Shown here in pieces: positions 12,815 to 25,063 of a stretch of DNA of 64,000 bases; positions within the stretch are counted from its first letter, which is position 1, and every line of letters begins with the position of its first letter. The notes under the pieces were generated by a model. That model made no database searches. It worked only from the letters and a program-made list of their open reading frames with translations, and had not been told where the DNA came from. This DNA comes from Gnetum montanum. Taxonomy: Eukaryota > Streptophyta > Gnetopsida > Gnetales > Gnetaceae. The stretch spans positions 148,988 to 212,987 of the forward strand of contig MNCI01027012.1 in assembly GCA_015680685.1 (NCBI GenBank), given 5' to 3'. The translations under genes and the position numbers were made by a program.

Positions 12815-13690
12815 AGTTTGCTTGGGCTCATGGAAAGGTTTGACTTGTTGTGTGTTGACCAACTACTTTTTGTTTAGTCTCTGAGGTTTGTAGATCAACA
12901 TGGTCCTAGAAGGAAAGGTTTCATAAATTATATAAGGTCCTTCCCACAACATCTAGAACTTAGTTCATTATGGAACATGTGGGGTTCCAATAAAGGATCT
13001 TGTATCTAGGTTGAAATTTCATTTTCCTTATCCTAAGGTCATAGTGTTGCTTATTGAATGCTTTGTATACTTCATTCAAAGACAAGGCCACCAATCAATT
13101 CTCATCTAGCACATTAAGGTTGATCAATCTTTCTTTCTATGCTAGGCTAAGGTCAAGGTCAAGGTCAAAGGCTATTAAAATTATACAAAGCTCAGATTGA
13201 ATAGGAAGAGTTGGAAGTTTTGCATACACCATCTCATAGGGAGAGTAGCCTATAGGAAGTCTTCATGTTGAGTGGTATGGCCAAAGGACATCATTAAGTT
13301 TTGTGCTTCAATCTCTCCTATATTTGCTTATTATTCTCATTAATATTTTTATGATCTTCCTATTGGTAACCATTGCTTGACCACTAGCATAGGGGTGGTA
13401 TGGTATTTTTAGTTTATGTTAAACCCCCAAGCATTGCATGAGCTTGCAAATAGTAGCACCTATAAAATGAGTACAGTTGTCAAAAATCAAGGCATGTGGC
13501 ACTCCAAACCGATTTATAACATTATGTTGTACAAACCAAGCAATAGTGGAAGATGTATAGCCAATGATAGCTACCACTTCTTCCCATTTGGTACAATAGT
13601 AAATAGTGACTACTATGTACACCTTTCCATTTAACATGGGTGTGACGAGACCCATGAAGTTTATGCCCTAGATGTTGAAGGGTTCCAATG
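12815..13690 (-). pseudogene. pol: Element A integrase
   Basis: Retroviral-type integrase that would insert the element cDNA. The core is visible at 13655-13419: VYIVVTIYYCTKWEE and FGVPHALIFDNCTHF correspond to the family's VAVDYVSKW and PRAIISDGGTHF. The first catalytic Asp has become Tyr (IYY), while the second (FDN) is kept. Further left, broken frames show IGYSPYEMVY-like residues of the C-terminal region. The copy has stops and frame changes and cannot be functional. Confidence 0.8.
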
Positions 13691-14179
13691 GTTGGATCCA
13701 CTATTAAGGTCCCTCCATTCAAGTAGTCATCCCAACATCTTGTTGATAGCATTCACAAGAGTGGATGAATTAATGATAATCCCTGAAGATTGTGGACCAA
13801 TAATACCTACTATCAAGATCTTAATGGTCATGCATCTCCCTACATAGTGGTTCCCACAAGGACCCTCATGAGCATCTTGAAGAATGCATAGTTGATCAGC
13901 ATCAGGAACATACTAATGAACTAGGATATTGGCGCACACCTTATAAAGGTATCCATTGATTTCTAGGAAGTACTTGGCCTAATGAAAAAATAGTTATTTC
14001 TTTCAGTTATCCAAGGCTTGTGACATCTCTTGAGTGAGAAAATAAGTAAGGATGTCATTGTACCATGTAGGTGCAATGGGCACCTAGTCATTTCTTACAT
14101 TAGAAAAGAGGAGTTCATCAAGAAACCAATCAAAGAGTGGGATCTCCTCCTCTTTTTTGTCCCATCGTAATAGAGACAA

Positions 14180-14690
14180 GTGATCAACAACCATGTTCTT
14201 AGTCCCCTTTCAATCTACCATTGTAAGATAAAACTCTTACAAGATCACCAGCCACCATATGACATGGGGGTTCACTGTCAGCTTGTTCATAAGGAAGTGC
14301 ATGGCATTATGGTCATTATGCACAAACAGTTTGTATCCAAGCACATAGTGCCTAAATTTCTCCAAAGCATACACCACCACCATTAGCTCTTTCTTCATTG
14401 TGATATAGTTAAGATATGCACCCACAATTCTTCATCTTGCACAGTGGATATAATGACATTTCTGATCATCAAATTATGTAAGCACAACTCCAAGGCATTC
14501 TTGATGCATCCGTTATGATGTGAAATGATTTAGACTAATTAGGTGCTCATAGAATTGGAGTTTCTACAAGATTCTCCTTGAGTTTCTAGAATGCCTTTTT
14601 GCATTCCTCTATCCATATGAATGGAGCATCTTCTTTATTAGCTCGACCAACAATTTAACGATCTTAGAAAAATTTTCTATGAATCACTGG
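14180..14690 (-). pseudogene. pol: Element A RNase H
   Basis: RNase H of the gypsy pol, which degrades RNA in the RNA-DNA hybrid. At 14425-14237 it reads LNYITMKKELMVVVYALEKF and then LFVHNDHNAMHFLMNK, matching the family's LNYTTTEKELLAVVFALDKF and VYTDHAALKYL. The last catalytic Asp is visible in NDH. It is continuous with RT upstream, and its frame is broken by stops. Confidence 0.8.
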
Positions 14691-14863
14691 TAGTAGCTAG
14701 TGTGTCCAAGGAATGACCAAACATCTTTGAAAATTTCTGGTTGGTGGGTTATTCCTTGGATGACCCTAATCTTTTTAAGGTCCATCTCAATCCCTACTTG
14801 TGAGATTCTATGCCCTAACATAATGCCCTCCTTGACCATGAGATGGCTCTTTTGCAAATTCAG

Positions 14864-15420
14864 TCAAGGATTGGTCTTCACAAACCTTTTTAGCACTTGC
14901 TTAAGGTAGTCCAGGGCTTTCTCAAATGTAGTGCCATAAGTGGAGAAGTCATCCATAAAGACTTTTACCCCACTACTAATCTGTTGTTGAAAAATGCTAA
15001 GGACAAGGCATTGGAAAGTTGTAGGGATATTGCATAAGCCAAATGGCATCTTTTGGTATGCAAAAGTTTCTCATGGACTCATGAATGTTGTTTTGACCTA
15101 ATCCTTTGGCACAATTTGAATCTAATTATAGCCACTATAACCATCTAGAAAGCTATAATTGCAATATCTAGAGATAATATCCAAAACCTAGTCCACAAAT
15201 GACAACAGAAAATGATCTTTGGAGGTCATCATGTTCAACAACCTAAAGTTAATACACACTCTCCATTTTACATCTTTCTTTGGCATAATTACAAGTGGGC
15301 TAACCCACGCACTATCCACAATTGGATAGATGAACCCTCCCTTGAGGAGTTGTTCAATTTCCTCTTTGATGATCTGCTTCAACTTGGGGTTCAGCCATCA
15401 TTACAGCTACCACTTTGGCT
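14864..15420 (-). pseudogene. pol: Element A reverse transcriptase
   Basis: Ty3/gypsy reverse transcriptase in broken frames. At 15382-15188 it reads EEIEQLLKGGFIYPIVDSAWVSPLVIMPKKD then WRVCINFRLLN. At 15049-14864 it reads MPFGLCNIPTTFQ and VFMDDFSTYG, where the catalytic YMDD/FMDD box is present. Its place between protease and RNase H confirms the Ty3/gypsy order. Internal stops and shifts make it a pseudogene. Confidence 0.88.
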
Positions 15421-15939
15421 TGATGAAAGGATTAGTATAAATGTGATGTTGGCATATCCTAAGATCAATCCTAGTAAGTTCAAGATATGACCAAGTAAAG
15501 GCTATTGGCCATTTGTTAACCACATTTAGTAGCATCATTTTCTACTCAGGAGCAACGTTGACATTGATTATTACTAGCTTGCCATTTTTTAGGAATGCAT
15601 ACTTCATGTCGGTACGTAGAGCTTTTAACTCTAATGGCTCCTAATTAAAATTATCAAGGATTTTCAACTCTTCCTAATAAGTATCATTAGGTTCATCATT
15701 AGAGATTTGGCAAGGAACTTGCTTTAGTTCATCCATGCCTTCAACATAGGCACAAGTTAAGCTCTCAGTTGATTCCATGAAAAGTATGCTACTTTCAAGA
15801 TCAGCTGTCAACCATTAGATACCCTTCTATTTTGTGGTTGTTGCATACAAGCACTTTTCGATTGCAGATTATCTACACACTATCTACATGCTTTAATTGA
15901 TGTATATTTAATAGACCATAATTTCTACATATAGTTGCA

Positions 15940-16340
15940 CCCTATATTGCTCTGCATGATGCATGGAACTCTCTTCTTCTCAATCTTTCCAAAAGCATTT
16001 TCTTTAGAAATTTCTAGCGAAAGATCTCTAATGTCCATTCATGCATCAATAGTACTTAACCAAGCCCTTCCCATAATTATTGGAAAGTCCTCCTTGCAAT
16101 TTTCAACCTTGATCACCAAGAAATCGACAAGATAGGGCCACCCACAAATAGTGGTCATAATGTCCTTCAGAAGTCCCAAGGGAATGGTAATGAATTGGTT
16201 TGCCAATTCTAAATGAATATTGATCTTTTTGAGAGGAGGTAGGTTCCAGGATTTGTACATTTCGTGAGAAATCAAGATAATACCAAAACCTAAGTGAAGA
16301 AGAGCTTTGCATGGTTCATTTCTAGTGATCTGCAAGTAGA
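15940..16340 (-). pseudogene. pol: Element A protease (retropepsin)
   Basis: Aspartic protease that would process Gag-Pol. At 16335-16039 it reads EPCKALLHLGFGIILISHEMYKSWNLPPLKK then FPIIMGRAWLST. Element B keeps the active-site triad (LLDSGSG), whereas here it has changed to LLHLGFG, so the catalytic Asp is lost. It lies between gag and RT. Confidence 0.8.
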
Positions 16341-16389
16341 TGAGGGGACTTCCAAAATCAACTCTTTTCCTAGAAAGGTTTCCAACCTT

Positions 16390-18105
16390 AATCTAATTAG
16401 ATACAACATGGGTTAACATGATTATGTAGATCTTAGGAGGTGTTTGGTTTAAAGGGTTCTTGAAAGGAATAGATGTAGAGGATGAAGGAGACACATGGTG
16501 ACCAACTGCATAAGTTGGTGAGGGCTTTGTAAGGTTATTTGTTTGAAAGAATGGTCTTTTTTCTAGGTCTGGGTTCCAAACCACTTAGTAGAGGAACCAA
16601 TTGTAAGTTAATAGCCCTAGTAGCATTACATTGCTATGGCTACATAAGAATCTCATCCTACATGGATGAAGCAAGTGATAATTGGGTTGAGGGAGGAGGA
16701 ACATGTGTTGAAGGATGAGGATGATAAGGGTATGGGGATTCTCCTCTAGGAGATGGAGAATGACTTTTGTAATACTCTAGAGGATAGTAGTGATGTTGAA
16801 TGAGGTGTGATTGGAAGATTCACACAAATACATGGGTTGTTGAACATAGTACCCATATGGATCAGGCTGTCTATAAGGGTACTATTGCCTAAGTGGTGAC
16901 ATCCCCCATGAATGTGGGTGTTGCCACTACTAGTACTACTCATATGATTGTGGTGGAGCTGCACTTGGATAATAAGCTTGTTGTTGGTGGAACTACCTAG
17001 GATTGCCTTGACAATAAGGCAATCTTCTAGGTGGGTACTTACCTTCTCGCTAGCCTAGGATTCAGAGCATACACTCCAGATTCCTACAAGTGTGACATAA
17101 TAGGACAACATCCCTTAGGATGTTCATATTGGTAGATGCCACACCCACCATCATCATCTGATTCTGACTCCAGAACCTCTTCTACTCTAGTAGCTTTGCC
17201 CTTACCCCTTTGGTAGGCATGTTTAGCTTTCTTTTTTCTCCTATGATCATGATCACTACCTTGTTTTTTAGATTCCTTTGTAATTTTCAAAGTAGTTTGG
17301 AATTTTTCATCCAAAGATTCCCACATCTTATCCACCTTGGACAAAATTTTAGAAACAAATTTTTGAATCAACAAGGTTTTTTGCTGCACCACTTCATCAA
17401 GCGGTGCCTCCCCCTCACTTTCACAAAAACAAACCTTCCTTTTTCTAATGGAAGGATCATGATTATACTTCTTAACACTTTTCCATTTCTTCAATTCACT
17501 ATCTTCCTTTATAACCTGCTCAATTAGCCTTTGAATCTAGTGGAATCAAATTCTTGACAATCTCCTTTGGGCATAAACCCCAAGGGTTCTTCTCATTTTT
17601 GATTGGAGCCCATCTATTATATGGAAAAGTTGCTCCCATTAAGGATAACCATGGCCAAGACATCTATGAAAAAGAGAGTAACACCTACCCATGGTTGTGT
17701 CCAAGGGTTCATGTGTTCCTTGATGCCAACCTTGGATTTTCTTTCTTAAATTAGACACTTTGGAGTATGTATGATATTTTTCATTGAATAGCTCAAGCCT
17801 TGTACTCCATCTACAAATTAATTTCAACTCCAAGGAGCTATACCAACTTTTTGCTTCTTTTGTGAGTGTCCTAGGAAATAGCATATGTTTTTGTCAATCA
17901 TTTTCAATGTTCTACAAGGCATAGGCATCATGAAAGGCTTGAAGATGGGTCTGTGGATCTGAGTTACATCCCCCCTTAGATCTGGGGATATTGTTCATAT
18001 CCAACCTTTTGATTCTACTATATTTTACATGTCTAGTTGGAATTCTAACCACCTCTATGATGCTCAGCATACTTCAAGTTTCCAATAAAGGTTCATCATC
18101 ATCAT
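16390..18105 (-). pseudogene. gag: Element A gag, C-terminal two-thirds, cut by element B
   Basis: Gag in broken frames, reading right to left. The capsid region at 17884-17640 shows EAKSWYSSLELKLICRWSTRLELFNEKY, the Retrotrans_gag signature also present in B and C. A zinc knuckle near 17150-17100 reads CGIYQYEHPKGCCP; B has CEICQYEHPKGCCP, so the second cysteine is mutated to tyrosine by a G-to-A change. A Pro/Gln/Tyr-rich tail follows. The upstream part continues at 25064 beyond the nested element B. Confidence 0.8.
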
Positions 18106-18894
18106 TGATGAGTGGCAAGGTACCCCTACACTCAACCATATGAATACAAGCGTTACACGCATTATCCAATTGAACTCCACAATCTAAGTGTCTCGACACC
18201 TTATGGAACACTTAAGGTTAATCGTTCGTTGTCTTCCCAGACTTACTTGTATTTTTCACCGTTGTATGGTTAAGTAAGTCTAAGGTATGTGATTTTTATG
18301 TCTTTTATCTTTTATCGCCTATGCTAATGAGGGAAAGGGTGAAGAGACTAAGTAACTAACTTTAACTAACTAAGTTCTAATGCCTAGCATCAGTATCCAT
18401 TCCCACTTGTCGTTCACACCCTAAGCCAATGCAACCTTCTGGGATTACCAAACGCTATTTGTTACTAGGATTACCAAGCGTAACATACGTGCTCAAAGCA
18501 ATCGTACTGAATGCACTTAACTAGGATTGTTGAGGGTTGAGAAAGATTAATTAACTAATAAAGCATTTAAACAATTAACAATAATTAAAGTCCTCTTTAG
18601 CTTAGTCCATGCACTACAAGGTTTACCCAAAAGTTCGTCTTTATTTTCATATACAAACTTGTGCTCAGGTATAATATTTGCTCGAATAAAGATCCATTCA
18701 CTTTGGGGCTCCTACTACGAGCACATGGAAATTACACTAACTCTGGAATGGAAAAACTACAAGAGTTTGTCTAAGGTCTAGATCTAGATGGAGAAATAAG
18801 GGAGAGCTACCTCTTATTTATAGAACTGGCGGCAGACAGCGATATCGTGGGTAAACATGTGATATCATGGCCCATGTGATATCACGTCCCATCA
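18106..18894 (-). repeat. Element B 3' LTR
   Basis: 789 bp, TG...CA, paired with 24285-25063. U3 reads ATATCGTGGG and ATATCATGG where the 5' LTR reads ATATCGCG, showing C-to-T decay at CG sites. The polypurine tract ATGGGGGTA (minus strand) lies just right of it at 18895-18903. Confidence 0.9.
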
Positions 18895-20760
18895 TACCCC
18901 CATAACTGAATAAAAACTCGTCCTCAAGTTCCTTACAAAATATTGGGAAGGTATGGGATTATTGACTTGAATGGAACTAATGGTGAATGGGATGACATGT
19001 GAACGAATCATCATTACAGAACATGACAAAACTGGTGTTCATCACAACAAGAGTGAATACTTTATACAGTTGACATCAAGTCTTATTTGGTAGCTGAGAG
19101 AGAAGAGAGAAGAGAGAAGAAATCTGTTATTGCCAATGCCAAGATTGCACCTTTCATTGTCCATCCGTAAGCACGTCATCAATCTTGTTCCTTGCATAAC
19201 TACTTCAACATCGATCCATTCCAAGTGTTCCCTCCACGTCCAATCCGTTGTTGTATGATTACCATCTGCACACACAACACAGTCTTGTATTAGCAAGGGT
19301 AAATGAATCACAATGCAGTTGATACCTTGCTTTAGTGGAAGGTCCATTGGCTGAGTTGTGGTATGGCTGATTGTAGATTCTAGAGATATAATATCAGTGA
19401 CTACCGAAGGTGTAGGGGCTAGGAGAAAATTGAAAAAATTGGACCAGGACCCCCATGACTAAGAGCAAACCTCCGGTACCAAGAGAATGGAGAAAAAGAA
19501 AAGGAACAAGAAGGATGAAGAAAAAGATACAATTGTAATGTTGATGAAATGGATGTCAAGATGGGAATGAACAAAATAGAATTTATTTCAACAATGTTAA
19601 GGGAAAGAATTTAACGGATGTACCAAATAGGAATGCTAGTGGGTCCTCCCCAAAGTAGGCTTATGCCCTTAATGCCCTAACAATCCCACATTCAAAGAGT
19701 TCATAGGCTCTGGGAATGTCATTTGGAACAAGAGTTAAAGTCTTAACCACAAGAATTTACCAAAAAGAAAACAATGCATCAACCAAAATATACACTAATG
19801 ATACAATCGGCAATGAGGTAAACAATGGAGAAAGAATGATGGAAAGAAGAGAATGGAATGGAATCTCAAGAACAAGGTGATGTATAGCCCCTTGTGTATT
19901 TAATGATTAGTGTGACTTAGTAGATCCCATTCCAAGTCTAGCCTAAAAAAACCACATCTAGTGACTTCACATTAATGCATTCGGCCAATCCATCCACTTG
20001 AAGTAATAAGAATGCATCCCCCAAAGAGCCACCACCATTCCGATGAAGCAAAGGAGGAGAGAATAGGAAGTGAGAAGGGCCTTAGTTAGATGGAACATGT
20101 TTATTTCAGTTCCATAACCAGCACTTGTAGCCCAAATGATTATTTCATCTAAGGGGTGTGCTTTGAATTATCACTATTTTTTTTTTTGTTATGTGTTTAT
20201 GCATGAGAACCACACTGTGCAAAGACATTGTTATTTTTATTAGCTCAGCTTCCCGATAATATGGTAATCATCAAAATGGTAAGAAAACTCAAGAAGAAAA
20301 CATCCAAGCACCCCAGAGAATGGCCAACACAAATGCATCAAGTTCTCTTGAAGCCACACCCTTTTCAATCCTTGAGTCCTTCCTTAGTTTGAGAAATGCC
20401 CAGTCATTGATTCATTGATAGTTCTTATTTAGAAAGGGACTGTACATTTCCAAGCCAAGAGAGACCATAGAAATTTATGGATGTATGGATGAAGTGAACT
20501 CATTGCCTGTTATATCAAAAGAACCATACCTTAGTATCAACATCATAACTTAAAGGTAAAAATCAAACATTAGCAACCAATAGAAAAATAGTTCATACCA
20601 TCATTAATAGCACTTATTGGGTGATAAACTTAACAAAATGGATAAGACACACACAAATAAAAGAAAAAGTATAAATGATGTTGTAAAATAAAAACAAGAA
20701 AAGTTAAAGAAATTTGTAAAACAAAAATGTGTAAAACAAAAACTTAAAAAGAATTGAGGG
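18895..20760 (-). other. Element B noncoding 3' region
   Basis: From the pol end (SHGGDGHLS followed by stop, near 20765) to the PPT. It has a T-rich tract on the sense strand (20600-20760), then the conserved block with CTTTGGGGAGGACCCACT at 19638-19655, then a unique 19040-19350 stretch with an open frame of 101 codons that I do not recognise. It ends with CAATAATCCCATACC near 18955, shared by A and C. No 3' ORF remains. Confidence 0.6.
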
Positions 20761-21058
20761 CCTCAAATGATCAAGATAGGTGGCCATCTCCCCCATGACT
20801 GAATTGAAAGGGAGAGATCTGAAATAACAAACATTTTTTTGAATTTCTTAAAAGTGCCCAACTTCTCCCTATTAATGTCTTTATATTAAGGGTTGAAAGT
20901 TGGAAACACTCGTATTCCAATGTATCTATGCTTTCGTTGTGGGTGCAAGTTGCTCCCCCCATTAGTTCCATGCATATTGGTGGGTTGTTCTCTTGATTAG
21001 CTGTCAACCAATGGTTGTTCTCTTGTTGTGTGGTTGCTACATACAGGCATCTTTGTAT

Positions 21059-21500
21059 CTAAGTTTCTTGGGCACACCAGTTGCATGTAAGAGATGCTGA
21101 GCATTCCTCCATGTCATCACCCTCTGAGTCACTGTATGTGATGCATGGAACTTTCTTCTTCTCGATCTTTCCATAAATGCTTTCCTTAGATATTTTTAAG
21201 GAAAGATCATGGATTCCTAGGCATGCATTTATTGTACTCAACCATGCCCTTCCCATTATTATCGGGAAGTCCCCTTTGTTACTGTTGACTTCTATCACTA
21301 GAAAATTAGCTGGGTATGACCAACCACATATAGTGGTAACGATGTCCTCCACCAATCCCAAGGGAATAGTGATGGACTGGTTAGCTAGCTCAAGTTGAAT
21401 ATTTCTCTTCTTGAGTGGAGGTAGGTTCTAGGCTTTATACATTTCTCATGAGATTAAATTAACTCCGGAACCTGAGTCAAGAAGAGCCTTATGAGGTTCA
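21059..21500 (-). pseudogene. pol: Element B protease
   Basis: Retropepsin. The active site LLDSGSGVNLIS is intact near 21475, followed by LPPLKK, ITIPLGLVEDIVTTICGW and FPIIMGRAWLST, and then an acidic tail. The start of the domain contains a stop (TGA in place of His of the ISHEMYK block), so the copy is probably dead, though it is much better kept than in A. After it the sequence jumps to the pol C-terminus. Confidence 0.82.
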
Positions 21501-21522
21501 TTCCTAGTGACTTGGAGATAAA

Positions 21523-24139
21523 TTAGGGGGCGTCCAGGATCAAATAATTTCTTGGGAAGGTGCCCAACTTGATCCAGTCGGTAACAGTATGAGTTAACAT
21601 AACCGTATGTGTTGAGCTTTGTTGTTGGTTTGAAGGGAGCTCCGAAGCCTTATTTGTTGGAGGAGCATGTACGAACTCAACCGCTTGTGGTTGTGAGAGC
21701 TTTTTTGGCTTTTTGATTCTAAAGAAAGGTCTTCTCTTCATGCGATTGTTAGAACCAATAGTGAGTTGAAGGTTTACAGCTCTCGTAGCGTTACGTTGCT
21801 GTGGTTGAGTGGGGAGTTCCCCTTGCATTGTTGGAGCGGGTGGTAGTGGAACTATCAATGTAAGAGTGGTGGATGGATTCAGAGGATGTTATGTATGTGG
21901 TGTGTCTCCCATAGGAGAAGGAGTCCTAAAATACTCCCGAACTTGGTAGTGACATTGTGGGTTACGTGACCCATAGAGTCACTTGGAGAAACTGGCTGCT
22001 GCACGTAATATCCATATGGGTCTGGTTGCCAGTAAGGGTATTGTTGCCTAGGTTGTGGCATCCCCCATGACTATGGATATTGCCACTACTAGTGTTTCCC
22101 GATAAGTTGTGGCAGAGTTCCACTTGGATAATACGTTAAGGGTTGGTAGAACTGCCTCGAGTTACCTTGGGGATAAGGTAACCTTCAGGGTGCCTGTCAT
22201 TTGTTAAGTCTTGGGTTGAGTGCATACATCCCAGACTCTTGCAAATGTAAGATTATGGGCAACATCCCTTAGGATGTTCATATTGGCAGATCTCACATCC
22301 ACCATCATTGTTTGTATCTGAATCCACAACCTCATCAGTGATAGTCATTTTTCCCTTACCCTTGTTATGTGCATGGTCTAAATCTCTCCACTTTTTCTTA
22401 TCATGGTCACTACTTCGCTCCTTAGACTCCTCTATGATTTTTAAAATAGTTTTGAACCTACTGTCTAAGGAGTCCCACATTTGATCTACCTTAGCCAACA
22501 CTTCAGTTGTTAGCTTTTGAAGTGGCAAGGTTTTTCTATTCACCAACTCTTCGAGTGGTGACTCATCCTCTTCCTCATAGAATCTTACTCCCTTCTTTCA
22601 GAGGGAAGGATCACAGTTATATTATTCCATGCTTTCTCTTTTCTGTAGCTCACCTTCTTCTTTAGCTACTTGCTCCAACAATCTATGAACTTCATGGAAC
22701 CTAAGCTCGGATAATCTCCCTTGGGCATATGTTCCAAGGGTTCTCCTAGTTTCGTGTCTTAGCCCATCTACGAGGTGGCGTAATTGATCTTGTTGTGCGT
22801 AACCATGGCCCAGGAAACGATGTAGCAATGCATAATATCAGCCCATGGTAGCATCCAAGGGTTTGTGATTACCCTGCTTCCATCCTTGGATCTTCTTATG
22901 CAAGTTGGACACTTTGGAGTACATTTGGTATTTATCGTTAAACAATTCTAGCATCGTACTCCATCGTCTAATGGATTCTAGTTCCAAGGACTGGTACCAA
23001 CTTTTTGCTTCTTTTATGAGTGTCTTAGGAAACAACTTTAACTTCTACCACTTGTTTTCAATATTTTTCAAGACACAGGCATTGTGAAATTCCTGTAAGT
23101 GGTTTTGTGGATCAGCATTATATCCCCCCTCAAACCGTGGGATATTATTTATATCTAGTCTCTTGATTCGACTATCTTTTTGATGCCTTGTAGGTATTCT
23201 CATGGCCTCCATAATGTCTAACATACTCCAGGTTGCTAGTAGGGGTTCTTCATGATCATCTCTCTAATGATGTCTATGATGCCTACGTGGTTCCCTACTT
23301 TCCCTTCTATGCCTTGACTCTCTAGAATGCCCTCATCCTCACTCTCGACTCTCTCGTCAATGGTTCTCATCTTTCTTATCCTTACCCTTATCCTCATGGT
23401 TGTGCTCTTTGTGACTACATCCGAATGTGGAAGGAGAGGGTGAATGGTGCGATGAAGGGGAAGAAGAAGGGGACCCATCACCATGATGATGTTTCTTACC
23501 TTCTCTTCAGTGGCTACAGCCTCGATCGTGATGACAATTAGATTTTCCATCTTTTTCATGTGTCTGTGTTCCCTCATTGAACACTTGGTGTTCATGGGAA
23601 TCAGAACTAGGGTTGTGAATTATGGAGTGAAGGTTCTGATACCCTACCTCCTCACTATCGTTAGGAGGAGGAACATCATTTTGTGGAGAACCTATTGAGA
23701 TAGGTTCATCACCCTTAATTTCTCTTATGACAGGTGAACCGTTATGGGGCCCCTTACACTTCAACAATGTATGGTAGCTCTCCTACCTCAAGTCCCTTAA
23801 ATGTTGCACCATGGTGGGATGGTAATCCCTTATTTCATAATCTTCTGCAACATATTCACCATATAGCTATGTCATGCTTATCTATGCAAGAGCACAAAGG
23901 AGCATGTTGGGGACTGCCCGATCTAGGGGTAACACTATGTTACCTTGCAAGTTTCACCAACACAGTTGTTCATCCTAATGGAGGATAAAGGTAAAATTAG
24001 GTATATACTCATTGTGATGAGTATATACCACTCGATACTCTTGAGGAACTGGAAGATCTAGGTTATGTGTGTTAGACCACCGACTGTCTCTTGTGTGATC
24101 CCTAGGTGGTGAAGTGCTTCTATGAGAAGAAGAAGACAT
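21523..24139 (-). pseudogene. gag: Element B gag
   Basis: Gag starting MSSSSHRS at 24139. A Ser/His/acidic low-complexity region lies at 23770-23240. The capsid domain at 23035-22622 contains EAKSWYQSLELESIRRWSTM, KKIQGWKQG and DGLRHETRRTLGTYAQG (Retrotrans_gag family). A zinc knuckle CEICQYEHPKGCCP at about 22295-22255 has spacing CX2CX3HX4C. A Pro/Gln/Tyr-rich tail continues toward protease. Several stops and shifts interrupt it. Homology to A, C and Z is clear in each block. Confidence 0.82.
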
Positions 24140-24265
24140 TGTTATCTTGTTAGTGTGTTATTGACTGTTGTTTAAATTTTCTTCTAATTAAACCTAAGGG
24201 TTCATTTAAGATTCCCAATGATGTGGATGATTTCCTATGTTCTACTTAGCGCACAAACAACTTAG

Positions 24266-24283
24266 TCCCCGGTAACGGCGCCA
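24266..24283 (-). promoter_or_regulatory. Element B primer binding site (tRNA-Asp)
   Basis: Minus strand TGGCGCCGTTACCGGGGA differs from the complement of the plant tRNA-Asp 3' end at one position. It is the best kept PBS in the window and establishes the primer for the Z/A/B/C family. Confidence 0.92.
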
Positions 24284-24284
24284 A

Positions 24285-25063
24285 TGATGAGTGGTGAGGT
24301 ACCCCTACACTCAACCATATAAATATGAGCATTACACGCACGATCTGGTTGAACTCCAAAGACTAAGTGTCTACACGCCTTATGGAACACTTAAGGTTAA
24401 TCATTCATTATCTTCCCAGACTTGTATTTTTCACAATTGTATGATTAAGTAAGTCTAAGGTATGTGATTTTTATGTCTTTTATCTTTTATCGCCTATGCT
24501 AATGAGGGAAAGGGCAAAGAGACTAAGTAACTAACTTTAACTAACTAAGTTCTAATGCCTAGCATCAGTATCCATTCCCACTTGTCGTTCACACCTTGAA
24601 CCAATGCAACCTTCTAGGATTACCAAACACTATTCGTTACTAGGATTACCAAGCATAACAAACGTGCTCGAAGCGGTCGTATTGAATGCACTTAACTAGG
24701 AGTGTTGAGGATTGAGAAAGATTAATTAACTAATAAAGCATTTAAATAATTAACAATAATTAAAGTCCTCTTTAGCTTCGTCCATGCACTACAAGGTTTA
24801 TCCAAAAGATCTTCTTTATTTCTGTACACAAACTAAAGCTTAAGTATAATATTTTCTTGAATAAAGATCCATTCACTTTGGGACTCCTACTGCGGGCACA
24901 TGGAAATTACTCTAACTCTGGAATGGAAAAACTACAAGAGTTTGGCTAAGGTCTAGATCTAGATGGAGAAATAAGGGAGAGCCGCCTCTTATTTATAGAA
25001 CTGGCAGTGGACCGCGATATCGCGTATGCGCGATCGCGGCCCATGCAATATCGCATCCCATCA
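24285..25063 (-). repeat. Element B 5' LTR
   Basis: 779 bp, TG...CA. U3 near 25015-25060 carries CGATATCGCG, CGATCGCG and ATATCGC. TATA box on plus is TATTTATA (24990-24997). An AATAAA-like signal appears on the sense strand in the R region. TSD ATCAT follows at 25064. Confidence 0.9.

Larger units (their letters stand above)
18106..25063 (-). mobile_element. Element B: pol-less Ty3/gypsy derivative nested in A
   Basis: A complete minus-strand element of 6958 bp flanked by ATCAT (18101-18105 and 25064-25068), inserted in gag of element A. It has two LTRs of about 780-790 bp, a near-perfect tRNA-Asp PBS, gag and protease. It then jumps from just after protease to the pol 3' end and T-rich tract, so RT, RNase H and integrase (about 3 kb in A) are absent. 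The 3' ORF and its promoter are absent too. It could move only with help from an autonomous relative. The LTRs are similar and differ largely at CG sites, so this insertion is younger than A. Confidence 0.92.

Noticed and set aside
23483-23988. Plus-strand frames opposite element B gag
   Set aside because: Shadows; the minus strand holds collinear Gag blocks shared with A.
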